DNA of 64,000 nucleotides from Isoetes taiwanensis (Eukaryota; Streptophyta; Lycopodiopsida; Isoetales; Isoetaceae), in contig JAJEKV010000018.1 in assembly GCA_021234155.1 (NCBI GenBank), forward strand, positions 15,198,925-15,262,924, written 5' to 3'. The position numbers were made by a program, and so were the translations under genes. Position 1 is the stretch's first letter. Each line of letters begins with the position of its first letter. The notes beneath the pieces were generated by a model. The model did not search any database. It saw only the letters and a program-made list of their open reading frames with translations, and was not told the origin of the DNA. Shown here in pieces: positions 42,630 through 54,391 of the stretch.

Positions 42630-45600
42630 AAGGTTCTTAGTGCACATGCTAGCCTCTTGCCATGCATTCTAGTGTCTTGTAGCACCCCATTCTAGATTTT
42701 CAATCTATTTGAACCTCATCTTAAAAGAATTCCCACAATAGCGGGAATTGAACCTCCCACCCACAGAGTTGAACCCCTTCAAACCCCCCCGTGCCAACCA
42801 CTGAGGGCGGGCATCGTTTGTGTTTGAATTATGATTCTTAATTAGATTTAAGCTTTAATAATGTTAGATAATATTAATGGCCAAGCCTTAGCTTCAAGCT
42901 AGATAGAGACAGCATCTGCACTTACCATAGCTTAGTTGTCGCTCTTATCTTGCTAAGTGTCTTCTTGTCTACATACAGGCAGTATAATTAAACTTCTTTT
43001 TTCTTAGAAACCCAGCTAGTTGCCAAGGCCTTAGAAATTGTTGTCACACGTTGGTAGGGTACACCAACACACGTTATAGGTGCACTATCATCAAGTGTCT
43101 TCAGCCATGCCTTTGTATCATAGATAATTATATAGGAATTAACTCTATCTAAGTAATTTAGTCTAGCACACCAAGTATACCCACAAAGTAAGTCTCCTTC
43201 TACCACCCCATAACAGTAAATGAGTACCTTCCTCAGTGTCTAGTAAAGTGCCAAATGCCAAGGGGGTCAATTGAGGTAGAGTGGATAAAGGTATAAAATT
43301 AGGGTTTGTAGAGTAAGTAGACGTAAATAATTGTTGTGTGGTAGTATTAGTTGCCTTGTGCTTAGGGCAGTAATATAGGTCAGGAGAACCTTCGTTGCAG
43401 ATCCTCGAGCCTCGACAGTGGAGCCACTCGACAACATCAACGAGTTGAAAACAGAAGGCAACCATATAAAGGAAACTTCAGCAAATCAAAAGCCAAGACG
43501 GTGTACAGGAAAGCCCGAACACGAAAAATAAAGGAGAGCCTATAGGAAGGATGATTGCGACATCAAGGATAGACACAAGACTTGCCAAGAGGACTATGCA
43601 ATAGCCAATGGGCATCATGGCACTTATAAAATTGATCACATTAGGGGAGGAACACCTCCTAGTCAAGGATATTCTCCAAGTGCCATATTGTCTCGAGGAA
43701 CGGCCCCACATCGATGACTAATGTCACAACTACGCCACCAACAAGTAGACGACTTCATCGACTTATGATATCAAGAGCCCTAAAGGATGAGACTAGACAT
43801 ACCTCCGAGGAAGGGCAACTATCGCAGATATACAGACCATAGTAGTATCAGATCTAGACTCCAAGCAGACATGCTTTGACTAAGGAGGTATGACAAGCCA
43901 GCAAGGGTGGTCCTCAGGAATAGGCATATGGAGAGACTGCAACAAACTTCTTCCTCATCAGCCCCGATACTTCAGAGCAGCTGCATCAACCTTGACAGCA
44001 CCATCTCAAGATCACGACAATCTTCTACCTTAGAGATTGGAGGTTAAACACCATCAAGAAGAGGCATCATGGGGGACCAAATACCAGCATTATTAATTGA
44101 TCAGTCAAGATTAGTCCCTGCAGATGGATGCACATAAACTTCTCTCAGCAAGAGAAGTTGCACAGTTAGAAGTGGTAAAGCACTCAACATTGTCATCAGC
44201 CTTATAACAACAGCATGCAACCAGCAGGACGAAGAATAGAATCGACAAGGTCAACACAACAATATCAATCCAGGAGTTAGAAGAATCATCCTCGAATCTC
44301 GTAACCTTCAAGGCAGATGAGTCAAACACGAAAGATTCTATGCAGTGGTGAACATTACCTCCAAGCCTTTGGGATGCAACACCGAGCCTTATGTCGCCAC
44401 TACATCAGCAAGTCCACTAAGAGGGATAATGTTAATGAAGGTAATCAGCATCAACATTAAGGACGAGCAGAGTCAGAATATGTTCAATGAAAGAAAGCAG
44501 GGCACTTGAATGATCATACAACAACTCCAAGGATACCAGATTCTTTTCAACAAATTATGGAGCATCGCCTTGCTACTCCAACGACTAATGACTACACCAG
44601 CTTTGAGCAAGCTAGAGGACCTATCAGATAGTTGAGTTTCTTAGAATTATGGGTGATAACATCCATGATGGGATTGGGACGAAATTTCGAGTAGATTTTT
44701 TTTTTTCTTTTCCTTTAGAAAGATGGACCCAAGAATTGAGCAAAGCTTTAAGGATTGGGAAGAAAATGTATGGAGTACAATAATTGTATACATTGCTGAC
44801 AGATATCCAACATATTAAAACCTCTTCGTGAGCTTGATCACCTCGCTGAGAAGGATTCAATAATAGGATAACCGTCGACCATGTATATGACGTACTTCCG
44901 CAGCATAAGGAATAATCTGACCAAATGAAGGGAAGCAATCTAATAAGTCCGCGCAACTTCTTAGATGCCATCAACTCAAAGGTGGGACTATTTCAAGAGG
45001 GCAATAATTAAGAAAGGGCAGATCCTAGAGTATAGATTAGATCTAAAACAAGAATAATTATCTAATCATATAGTTTTCTATGTGTGCCCAAAAGTAATGT
45101 CATGCTTACTAAACTTGTGGCCATAGGATTTATGTAAGTAGTTCTTTAACTTGTAATTTTGCACCTTCTAGATGGCGGACATCTTTAAGAGCAAGACTCT
45201 TAAGTCTAAATCTAGGCCAAAAGAGTTAAGGCAAGGCCGAAAAAGTAGCAGCACCAACTTAACAAAGAGTCAAGTTCGACATCAACCTTAAGCTTAAGCA
45301 AAGTAGAGCATCGGCACCAACTTATGTACATTGGCAAGTATGACCTCATAATAAGCATGCAATATTAAAGTCGGCTAAGGCAATAATTGATTATCATAAG
45401 CAAGAGATACTTATCCCAAAGACCAAAGGGCAAGTACCTTATAATTTAAGTTAAGTAATTCCAATCGCGGCAACGCATGTCAAGTAAAAGCAATTACTTA
45501 AGTACAACATGAGGAATGAGGTCGTGACATAAGCTACAAGTTGTCGAATTGGTACCGCAATAGTAAGAAGGAAGATGCTACTTCAAACAGCTTGCCTCGA

Positions 45601-45690
45601 CCAATTTCTAAGTTAATAAGAAGTCCCATGATATACCTCCATCTAAATTTGAGAGCTTTTGCTCTATAGAAGCATAGAGTCCGAAATCAC
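42630..45690 (+). other. Degenerate interior of element X, no recognisable domain
   Basis: By position this should hold protease and the start of RT, but I cannot identify motifs. All frames are stop-rich. Short tRNA-like pieces (GGGAATTGAACCTCCCACC near 42757) occur without a full cloverleaf. Confidence 0.4.
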
Positions 45691-47437
45691 TCTTGCACCT
45701 GGATGCGTCGAGTCGACAGGGGCTCTTTATAGAATCAGCACTTCCGAGCTAACAGAGCTCAAGAAGCAGTTGTAGGAGATGATCGACTTGGGATCCTTTC
45801 GGTCAGGATGGAAGTCTAAAGATGTATATCAACCATGGGAAGCTCAACAAGTAAACGACATAATAGATCAGCCCCAAGAAGCAAGATTCTTCTACAAAAC
45901 TGACTTAAGCTCGGGCAATCAGCAAATAAGGATGAAGGGGGAAGATAATTATAAGACTCCTTCAAAACACGATATGGGCACTACGATCTCACAGTAATGG
46001 CCTTGAGTCTATGGAATGCTCCACCAACTTGTATGCATTTGAGGACGACATCTTCGAAGATTCCTTGGATGGTTTCTTCATCAATCTCTCTTCAACGACA
46101 TTGTGATCTATAGCAAATTAATGGAAGAGCATGTAGCCCAATTGAGGGAAGCCGTGAAAATGCTAAGACGTCGTCACTCATTGGCAAGCCTTTAAAGCAT
46201 CAATTTGCAATGCCATCTCCACTGCGACAAGCGAATTCAACAAGAAGACAGAAGAAGCCATCTCCCCCAACATGGAGTTCAAGCACATATGGGCTAGTCT
46301 TTACAAGAGTGCAAGGACGGATTAAGAAAGAGAAACCTTCAAATATTTTAGAAAGGAAGGTAATCTTTAATATCAAAGAACAACTATGCGTACCCAAAGT
46401 ATAAGAAGTAAGAAAAATCTTCCATGCCACACATAATAGCCCTATTTCCGGCCATGCAAAATTTATAAAGGCCTACTTCAAGATTAGAAGTAGCTACGTT
46501 TGGCCGGGCATGAAGAAGCAGATAATCAAACATATCCAAGAATGTCAGTGGAGCCAGCAGACAAGGGCAGAACAACTTCGAATTCCAGGAGTTTTGGAAC
46601 CTTGGGCGGTGCCAGACACCAAGTGTCTTCAGCATGGTTTTCATAGCGGACCTTCCAAGGACAACAAGAAGCTTTGAAGCCTTGATGGTTGTGGTATATA
46701 GCTTATCAAAAGGGCACATACTTGCCATGCCACACCATAGACACCGCCTTGGATCTAGCCGTGTGGTCTACATAAGAGTTCTTTTAGGCTGCATGGAATG
46801 CACGGGTCGATAATCACCAATAGAGATCCGAAGTTCTTTAGCGACGTTTAGCAAGACTTCTTCAACACGAGCTGCACCAACTTGTTGATGAGTTTTGCTT
46901 ATCATTTGCAGTCAATTCGCAAAGGGACCGCGACCAACACAATTTTGAGAAAACGTTGAGAAACTATGATTGGAACAAGTAATCCAAATGGGCCGAAAGT
47001 ACATCCACCGGGTCAATTACGCATAATAATATGAAGCAAGATTCATCAAGATGTCCCCATGATCGATTCATAGTTATCAATGCTTGACCCTAGTTATGTG
47101 GCATAATCTAGTGCCCCCCGTGGAAGTTTCTCAACAACGACATCATATATGCATAGCTTTTTGGTAGAAGTGTGAGAGTATCTTCAAACAAAGATGGGCA
47201 TATCCGAAGAGTCTAGCGGATAGACATAAAACTCCTCGAGAGTTGTTTTGTTGTGAGAGATAAAGTTTGGCTCAAGTAAAGGTTAAGCAAGGGAAGCTTC
47301 GCATCGGAATTGTAAGCTCGCCCCTAGGTGGGCCGGTCCGTTTAAGATCTTGGAGAAGAGTGGGCTCTCGGGCCTACAAGTTGGATCTCTCGGCCCACCT
47401 TAAGGCCTTCCATGTGAGTTTATTCAAAAGGCCTTGC
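45691..47437 (+). pseudogene. Gypsy pol of element X: RT, RNase H remnants, integrase
   Basis: LYRISTSELTELKKQL (about 45730-45775) is the RT entry motif. FFYKTDLSSGNQQIRMK (45886 on) carries the D-L-x-S-G box. Near 45985 YDLTVMALSLWNAPPT corresponds to the P-F-G-L-x-N-A-P box, and DIVIYSKLMEEHV (about 46100-46135) to the end of the catalytic region, with the D-D pair lost. Integrase follows: NSPISGHAKFIKAYF and WPGMKKQIIKHIQECQ (46430-46550, zinc domain), IITNRDPKFF (46810-46840, second Asp) and FAYHLQS (46895). At 47385 GSRAYKLDLSAHLKAFHVSL is the segment after the integrase core. Very many stops and frameshifts; RNase H is hardly visible. Confidence 0.82.
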
Positions 47438-49536
47438 GATCACAAGGCACCCAAAATTAAAAACTACATGGTTTTTTCCTTGGTTATGACTAGAAAACCA
47501 TTCTATAAAACCAATGGGTGTTTGTGTGGGTTGATATCATTAAAACCATATGTGGCTAAACTAATGGGTTCTCTTGTTAGGTTTGTTAGGTGGTATTATG
47601 GCATGGTAATCGCAGATGGCCTTTTAGTAGAGTTTGTCAAAGTGGTATTACATATTGGTAAATGAATGTGGGTATACTTATAGTGTTTAAGGTACGCGGT
47701 TTGTCCATGTGGTATAACATTATGGTTGTAGATGTGGTTTAATGTAGTGCTTCTTTCGGGGATTTTTATAATGTGGTTGGCTATTGTGATTTTTATATAA
47801 TGTGGTTAGCTATTGTAGTCTTTGCATGGCTAAATGCCATGGTAAAGCACATGTGTGTTTGTTCTATATGTGCATGGTTTTGTTTTGCATTAGCTATATG
47901 GTTCTCATTTATAAACCAGTAATGGTATCTTTCGTTTGAAGCATTTCAAGTTTTTAAGTATAAAGACTATTAAGGACCGTGGATGGTTTCTTATGCATAC
48001 AAGTAATGGTCTATTGTTTGAAGCATTTCAAGTATAGAAGACTAAAACTATTAAGGACCGTGTATGGTTTCTTATGTATAGTAGTACTTTTTTTACTTTT
48101 AATTCATTGTATCCTCGTTTTCCTCAATAGCCAAAAAGAATAGGGAGCAAGAGGATTTGAACCCCAACCATTTCGAAACTCATGAACAATGATAATTTTA
48201 TTTCCTCAAATATGTAGAAAACTAATTTAGATCTAACATCTACAGAAAAGCGAAAGGTAAACATCTAGTATAGGAAGAAAGTGACAGACCTTGCAATAAT
48301 GCTGCGTACTCACCTCTTGCATGTGAGAGAAAGAAATAAAGCACTTCAGCATTTAAAGTGATGACCTTTAAGTTTCCAAAAGGCCCTCTAGCATGCAAGT
48401 ATTGATCGTAATTAAGTTACGTATTTAAACAATTTATCAATTTATAATTCTAGCAATGCAGACCAGGACCTTTATATCCTTCTTAATCGAAGATGAGTCG
48501 CCATAGCTTAACTTGATTCTCTCTAAGTAAAAAATAAGGGACAAAATATCCGGCTCCAAATCAAAGGAATGGAAAAGGCAAAATGACAAATTGCTAAGAA
48601 ATATTGGAATGCACACGAGGAATAACATTCTTGGAAGGAGTTCCAAAAGCCACACATAAAAGCAAACCTTCTCGTGCCGTAAAGAAATGCCTCAAAGACA
48701 AACAAATCGCCATAATCTACCGGATTCAATATTGGCTCCTATGCAATGACAAGAAAAGGGGCAAACCAGCCATGGCCGATACTAGATTTTAAAAACGGAA
48801 AGAACCTTTGATAAACTAGTAGCTTTGGCAAAAGATCGCTAGAAATGAGAAGCCACAATCATGCCCCCGCCATTGCTCTTGGCAATCGCCATTTGCAATC
48901 CAAAGCTATCACTTTCACAACAACCGCATTGACAATTTCCAAGATCACCAAGCACCTCTCCGCGGCAAGCATCAAACCTCCACCGTTGTTTCTGGTAATT
49001 AAAATCAGTTTGCTGGTACATCCCAATTGTACATCTTTGAGACTTACATGGAAACAAAACCCGATGAAGTTTACAACCTGCTACACGTTATAGTAACTAG
49101 AAGTCTGGTCATCCATAATTTATACAGTCACCAAATGTGTCAAAAGAGTAAGAATCCAGCCAATGAAATTTGAGCAATACAAATGGTAATTGAATGGTAA
49201 CAAGGAATGAGTGTATGTTGGAGTAAGCTCATGTAGTATTGGTAAGAGACAAAGTGAGTGATAGAAAATATGAATGCACATCTGATATAGACAACAAGAG
49301 AAGCACAAAAAGCAAATCAAGGTAAGCAAGGCTAACTATACCGCAGTAAGCAAGCATATATGTAATGGTCAATGTCTTTGTAATTTGTACAATCGACTTG
49401 TGATCCATGCATCCCACAAAACATCTAGGAGATGAAGTCTTGGTTACCGCACCCAAAACGCACCAACATTAGCATATTAATGGTAATGAGGAAAGGAGCC
49501 GGCTGTAAGCTATAAGACAACATGGCTCTTAGCCCT

Positions 49537-49583
49537 TCACCTAATGTTTAGTCATTCCCTTCACCTAATGTTTAGTCATTAGA
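49537..49583. repeat. 24-bp tandem duplication
   Basis: CCCTTCACCTAATGTTTAGTC is directly repeated. A second small pair (TAGTATTATGCTG, about 31-bp unit) lies at 49700-49760. Both are inside the CACAA-ended element. Confidence 0.8.
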
Positions 49584-51422
49584 CGTTTAAAACATGTCAA
49601 CATGTCAAAATCTGTTGTAATGACACCTAAGAACATTATTCTATTCTTAGATGACTGATTTTTTGACAAAATGTCTTATATTCTACACCTTCAAGAATAT
49701 ACGAAGATAAGAATATAAACTAGTATTATGCTGAAGATAAGAATATCGACTAGTATTATGCTGCCTCTGTTAACAGCTGTTAACAGCCCTGCAGAACATA
49801 GATCTCATTCCCACGAGAAATGTTAATTTAATGCTAAAGAAACCAATAGTTGAAGGGATTTAATTGTTCCCAAAGGAACCAACTAATACAATTTCTAGAA
49901 GCTCGCATTTGAGTGTGGGGAGCAGAGGGCCAGTTTTTTAATATAATTTGAATCCCATGAGCATATCAGAGGCAATCAAACAATTAAACTGTGCCTTTAA
50001 GTAGAGAGCTATGAAGGACACTTACAAACCTACCTATAGCATCTAGCAAAAAGAACACCAATACCACAAGCAACTATGCAAAGCAATAGCACCAAACTCC
50101 TACAGCACTATGCAACATCTATGCATCTAGAGCCTAGATTTAGCAAGAGCACTACCAAAGAGAACCAACCTATGCAGCACAACATAGACATGAAGTCTAA
50201 ACTGTCTAAAGCATGGCACAAAAAGTAGGCAGCACTATATAGCTTCCACATAATGCAAACAAGCTAATCATAATTCAGACCACATGATCAGCATTAAAAA
50301 CCATGATCAACATAAAAACCTGATATTTGCCGCTCCTTCCATATCTTAGAACCTTTTGTCGTCCCGAAATAGATCTGGAACAACATAAATTTATTTATCA
50401 AGAGCACATTAGCAGCTTCAGATCTGCATCATTCTGTATAAAACGGTTTTGTGCAAAAAAATAGATCACAACACCTTTTGAGCATCTGCATAGAGTTGCA
50501 AAATCCAATACCGGATCTCATGTATCTGATCCTTAAGCATGTTATGGCATGTATGTCACAGAAAAAACGAAATGCTCATGCCAGTAGTTTTGGCAGCAAA
50601 CAAGTTCGTTGCATCCTATACTCTGCTATACTTGCATTTCTCAGCTTTTACCACAAAAATATCAGATCTGGTTACAGCATCCCTTGCTCTCAACGGCCAA
50701 GAGCCCTTTGGGCATTCATCTGGAGCACATTAATGGCATCTGGAACACAGTAAGAGCCCTTTGCTCACACCAAATCCTCTGTTTCCATTTTTTGCTGCAG
50801 AGACGGAAATATCTTTGCACCGTCACACCATCCTCTGTTCTTAACTAACAATAGCTCTCAGGCAATCCATCAGGAGTACATAAGCATCAATCCAATTGGT
50901 TTTACAAGAAGCACCCGGTTAACGTCTATGGCTAAGAGAGCATTCGGCTATTTTTAGGGCAAGCCGCTTATGCTTCTCTCAAGGTAAAGAGATAAAACAA
51001 TTTAATGTAGGTTTCCAAACCCTACAATGGAGAGCATAATTTCGACCTAGACTCAAGCCACAAAACTTAATTTTCATAAGATGCCTTTTGAGTATATATC
51101 CAGCAGAATAACAAAACTATGCAAATCTTTGAAAGTTAAAGGAAACTATGCATCTACATTCGGCTTTACAAATGGCACCAAAGCCCATCGGCCAAACATG
51201 CATAGAAAATCTTCCTTAGTAAAAATATCCTTTGAACTTTTGTGCCTCCTTCAATGTAGACGGTTATCTCATCAATCCATAAGCATCAAAGTCACGATAG
51301 AAAAGCTTATCCTAGGACAAAATAGCACTCAACAATTACATGCAACCTATTTGTCTTAAAAGTTACATGTGGCAAACATGCATGCCCTAAAACATTCCTT
51401 TATGGAAAAAACATAATGTTAT

Positions 51423-51544
51423 GTAGAATGGCATGGGGGAGGCCATTCTTGCTGCCCCATGACTGCTAGACCGGGAGGGCGCCCGTAGGCGCTGACCGAC
51501 TTTCATGGGGCAAAGAAGAATGGCTGACCCCATGCCATTTCTAC
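51423..51544. ncRNA. Fold-back hairpin, candidate small-RNA precursor
   Basis: The left arm (51423-51462) contains GGCATGGGGGAGGCCATTCT and GCCCCATGA. The reverse complement of the right arm (51503-51544) reads GGCATGGGGTCAGCCATTCT and GCCCCATGA. The arms are about 40 nt with a few mismatches, and a 40-nt loop contains its own short GCGCC/GGCGC stem. This size and mismatch pattern fits a plant microRNA precursor or a young fold-back element. I do not recognise the arms as a known miRNA. Transcription is unproven. Confidence 0.45.
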
Positions 51545-52887
51545 TACGCCAAGGTAAGCATCATTCTCTAATTTGCCATTCTTGACAAAATGGTTCAAGA
51601 AAATGAACACCACTTACCTTGACGTAATATGGATCGGTAAAGGGTGCATTTTTCCTTGTATTGAAACACCATAATTCCATCATGGCAAAAATCACACCAT
51701 AGACCTTAAAGTTTCTTATTCTTTCATATCCATATATTAAACAATGCCCCAACATTTCACCTAAAAATAATTTTTATCAACTATCTTGCCACCTCGGTCA
51801 CCATCTAAGGTCTTACATCATAAGCCAACATAAAATAACGTCTCCACTTAGGTGTGAGACACCATAAAGAGCTCAAATAGGAGCAAGCAATCCATATAAG
51901 TTAAGTTCTTAGAAAAGATCTCCTCCTCCTCCCCTCCTTCTTCTTCTTCTTCTACTTCTACACATCTTCACCAAGACTACTAACATATTATAGTAAAAAC
52001 ATTTTACTAAACCGTATTCGCTCAAGGCAAAGATTACCCAATACATATCCATCCCCGGCGTTTACCGTGTGACGATCGTTCTCAACAAGAATCCAAGTGA
52101 AGTATCTATGTTTGGCATGCTCCTATATTGATATCAACATTAGAAAGCATCTATAGATAATTCTAAATATGAAATTGGATGGATTGTATCTTGGAACCAA
52201 ACTTGCTAAAGTGTATGAATGCACTAACATTCAACTTATTATCCGCAGTGTAAATGGGTCAACAAGGAAGGAATCTGAGCTAGGAACATATGCATCAAAT
52301 GAAAATGTACTCGGATATTATATTTGACATTTTATAATGCATCAAGTATATGCATTAGGTTACACATAATTACATTGAAAAAGTAGTTGATTCTAATGTC
52401 TAAGCAATAAATGATCTTATATTAGTAAGTAGCTTACTATAGTTTTAGAACACCGATAGAAGATCATGATATAGACCCTCAGCCTAGTTAATGTAAGAAG
52501 CGTGAATGTAAAACCACATATAGTTCTAGAAGACCACTATTATATTGCTTTTTTAAAGATGCAAAACAATTTACAAGAGACCAAAAATAATAAATTACAA
52601 AAGATATGTTTTGTGCTTTTTTCATGATATTTGAATAAGGTCAAAGTATTTCAAAAAAAAAAAAATACAAAAGACCATATCTATAGTGGTTTGGTGGTTA
52701 ATTATGATAATTGTTTTTGGGTGCCTTATGAGTAATCACTATAGATAGCCAAGTCCTCTTAGGCTTAATATCTATGAGTAATTACCATGACAATTAACTC
52801 GGTATTGAAATTATAAAATAAACCACAACCATTTTATAACACACACCGTGATATAAAAAATCGAGCAAAAATAACCACCATGGCATT

Positions 52888-52918
52888 TAAGAATAGAATA
52901 GAATAGAATAGAATAGAA
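52888..52918. repeat. AATAG pentanucleotide repeat
   Basis: GAATA/GAATAGAATAG repeated about five times, within the right subterminal region of the CACAA-ended element. Confidence 0.8.
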
Positions 52919-53276
52919 AAAAAGCAAAAAAAGTACTTCAACTTTGTGGCGTTAGAAAATCAACATAAAGAACCATTGCCACATTAAAGTTGTGTTGAAA
53001 ACCATGCTACACAACTGGCCGATTTAATAAACCATGTGACATTAGAAAACCAACATGAATGACCACGCTTGGTGCTAGAAACTATATAATAAAACAATAT
53101 CGGTTTTAATAAACCATGCTATAATAAAAAGCAACATGAATAACCACACGACTAGTTATGAAAACCACTATGTTATGTGGTTTTTATTAGGAATAAAAAT
53201 TTGACATAAAAACCACATCTATAGTGGTTTCCTAGTGATTTATTATAGTGGTTAAATTTTTGGGTGTCTTGTGGAT

Positions 53277-53553
53277 CCTTACCTTGATGAGGTTTTGGAT
53301 TCTCTAACTTTGTTGAAAATGATGGAGGAACAAGTTGAAATTGTGCCTGAATTACTTACTTCTTGATAAGTCATTCAAGAAGACTATGTGATCTCAATTC
53401 CTCCAGTATTTGGTCAAATGGAAACACTTGCCCGTGGAAGACACGACCTGGGTATTGAAGAAGGATTTGGAGAAGCAATACCTAGAGTTTATGAAGAAGT
53501 TTGATGGGCGAGTCGTCTCCGAATTGATCGACGCCGACTTGCCAGGAGGTTAG
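53277..53553 (+). pseudogene. Chromodomain at the end of element X pol
   Basis: After the DNA transposon, the pol frame continues to a stop at about 53364. The next frame reads QYLVKWKHLPVEDTTWVL (53405 on) followed by LEKQYLEFMKKFDG. This matches the chromodomain core Y-L-V-K-W-K-G, the D/E-x-x-W segment and the terminal helix. Chromodomains at this position in chromoviruses bind methylated histone H3 tails and bias integration into heterochromatin. The two aromatic positions Y and W seen here are part of the usual cage. The stop after ADLPGG ends pol. Confidence 0.85.
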
Positions 53554-54391
53554 CTTAGTATGTTTCTTAGTTAGCCTTAAGTTCTGGCTCATGTGCCAGA
53601 ATCTTGGAACGTGTGGGCGATGATGGGATACGCCTTTAAGGCATTCTCTAGGCCAACATGCACCAAGAGGTGCGCATGACCATTAGGGTCATGTGAGTGA
53701 GGAATGAGGCATGGTGGGCGATGATGGGACATCGATCGGATGCTCTCTATGCCGCGATGCGGGGTACGCACACCTAGCCATAGGGGGGTCATGGTGAAGG
53801 TTAAAGTGATCATGCGCGATGATGGGATCGTGAGACGTTCCCTACTAGGGAGTACTCGGCACCGGGTAACCGAGTACAAGGTAGCACTTGATCATGGGCG
53901 ATGATAGGAGCATCTTAAATGATCCTTAAGCTCAAATCCAAAAGGGCCATGATCGAGTGCAAGGTAGTAGGGTAACCTTGAGCTGGTAGTTCGGCTCAAG
54001 GAGGTAGGTAAGGGGGGTGGTCCCCTAAAACCACAAACTTATTAACTTATATAACGTAATGTGCTACTTTTGCAGGCCAGTGAAGGGAAGCATGAAGGAG
54101 GGAGCACGTTACGAGAAGATAGGAGTCATAGATTTTAGACTAACTATGAGCTCCTAAATTTGTTGTAATAATACTATATGTGTATACTTTTATAATAATA
54201 GTTGTTATAGCTATATAATTTTGTATAACTTATAAATATAGCTTTATAATTACATAATAAGTAATTAACGAAAAGTTGATCTTTTCAATAGAGTTAAGTT
54301 CATATATTCTTGTTGTGTGCTTTTGCAGGATTAGTGTAGGTTAGTCACCTTAGCGTAATGCTGAGGACAACGTTATCCTAAGGGGGGAGAA
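53554..54391 (+). other. 3' untranslated part of element X with spaced repeats and PPT
   Basis: No ORF supported. GGGCGATGATGGGA or a close variant recurs four times at about 100-bp spacing (near 53612, 53717, 53815 and 53895), each time a few bases from ATGCC or TCATGG-type sequence. The PPT AGGGGGGAGA is at 54381-54390, next to the right LTR. Confidence 0.7.

Larger units (their letters stand above)
47441..53273. mobile_element. Non-autonomous CACTA-like DNA transposon, CACAA ends, 5.8 kb
   Basis: Inverted termini CACAAGGCACCCAAAATTAA (47441) and, at 53273 on the other strand, CACAAGACACCCAAAAATTT. A 3-bp TSD GAT lies at 47438-47440 and 53274-53276. Removing it rejoins the pol frame (HVSLFKRPCD then PYLDEVLDSL). 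The ends are lined with many TGGTTT/AAACCA-type subterminal repeats (47470-48100 and 52840-53240), typical of CACTA elements. I find no transposase, so it relies on another copy. The interior from 48150 to 52600 has no supported gene, apart from a strong fold-back at 51423-51544. Confidence 0.82.

Noticed and set aside
42750-42830. tRNA-like segment (GGGAATTGAACCTCCCACC)
   Set aside because: Resembles a tRNA T-arm region on the minus strand, but no acceptor stem or anticodon arm can be built; a similar lone piece is at about 48150. Possibly a tRNA-derived SINE relic.
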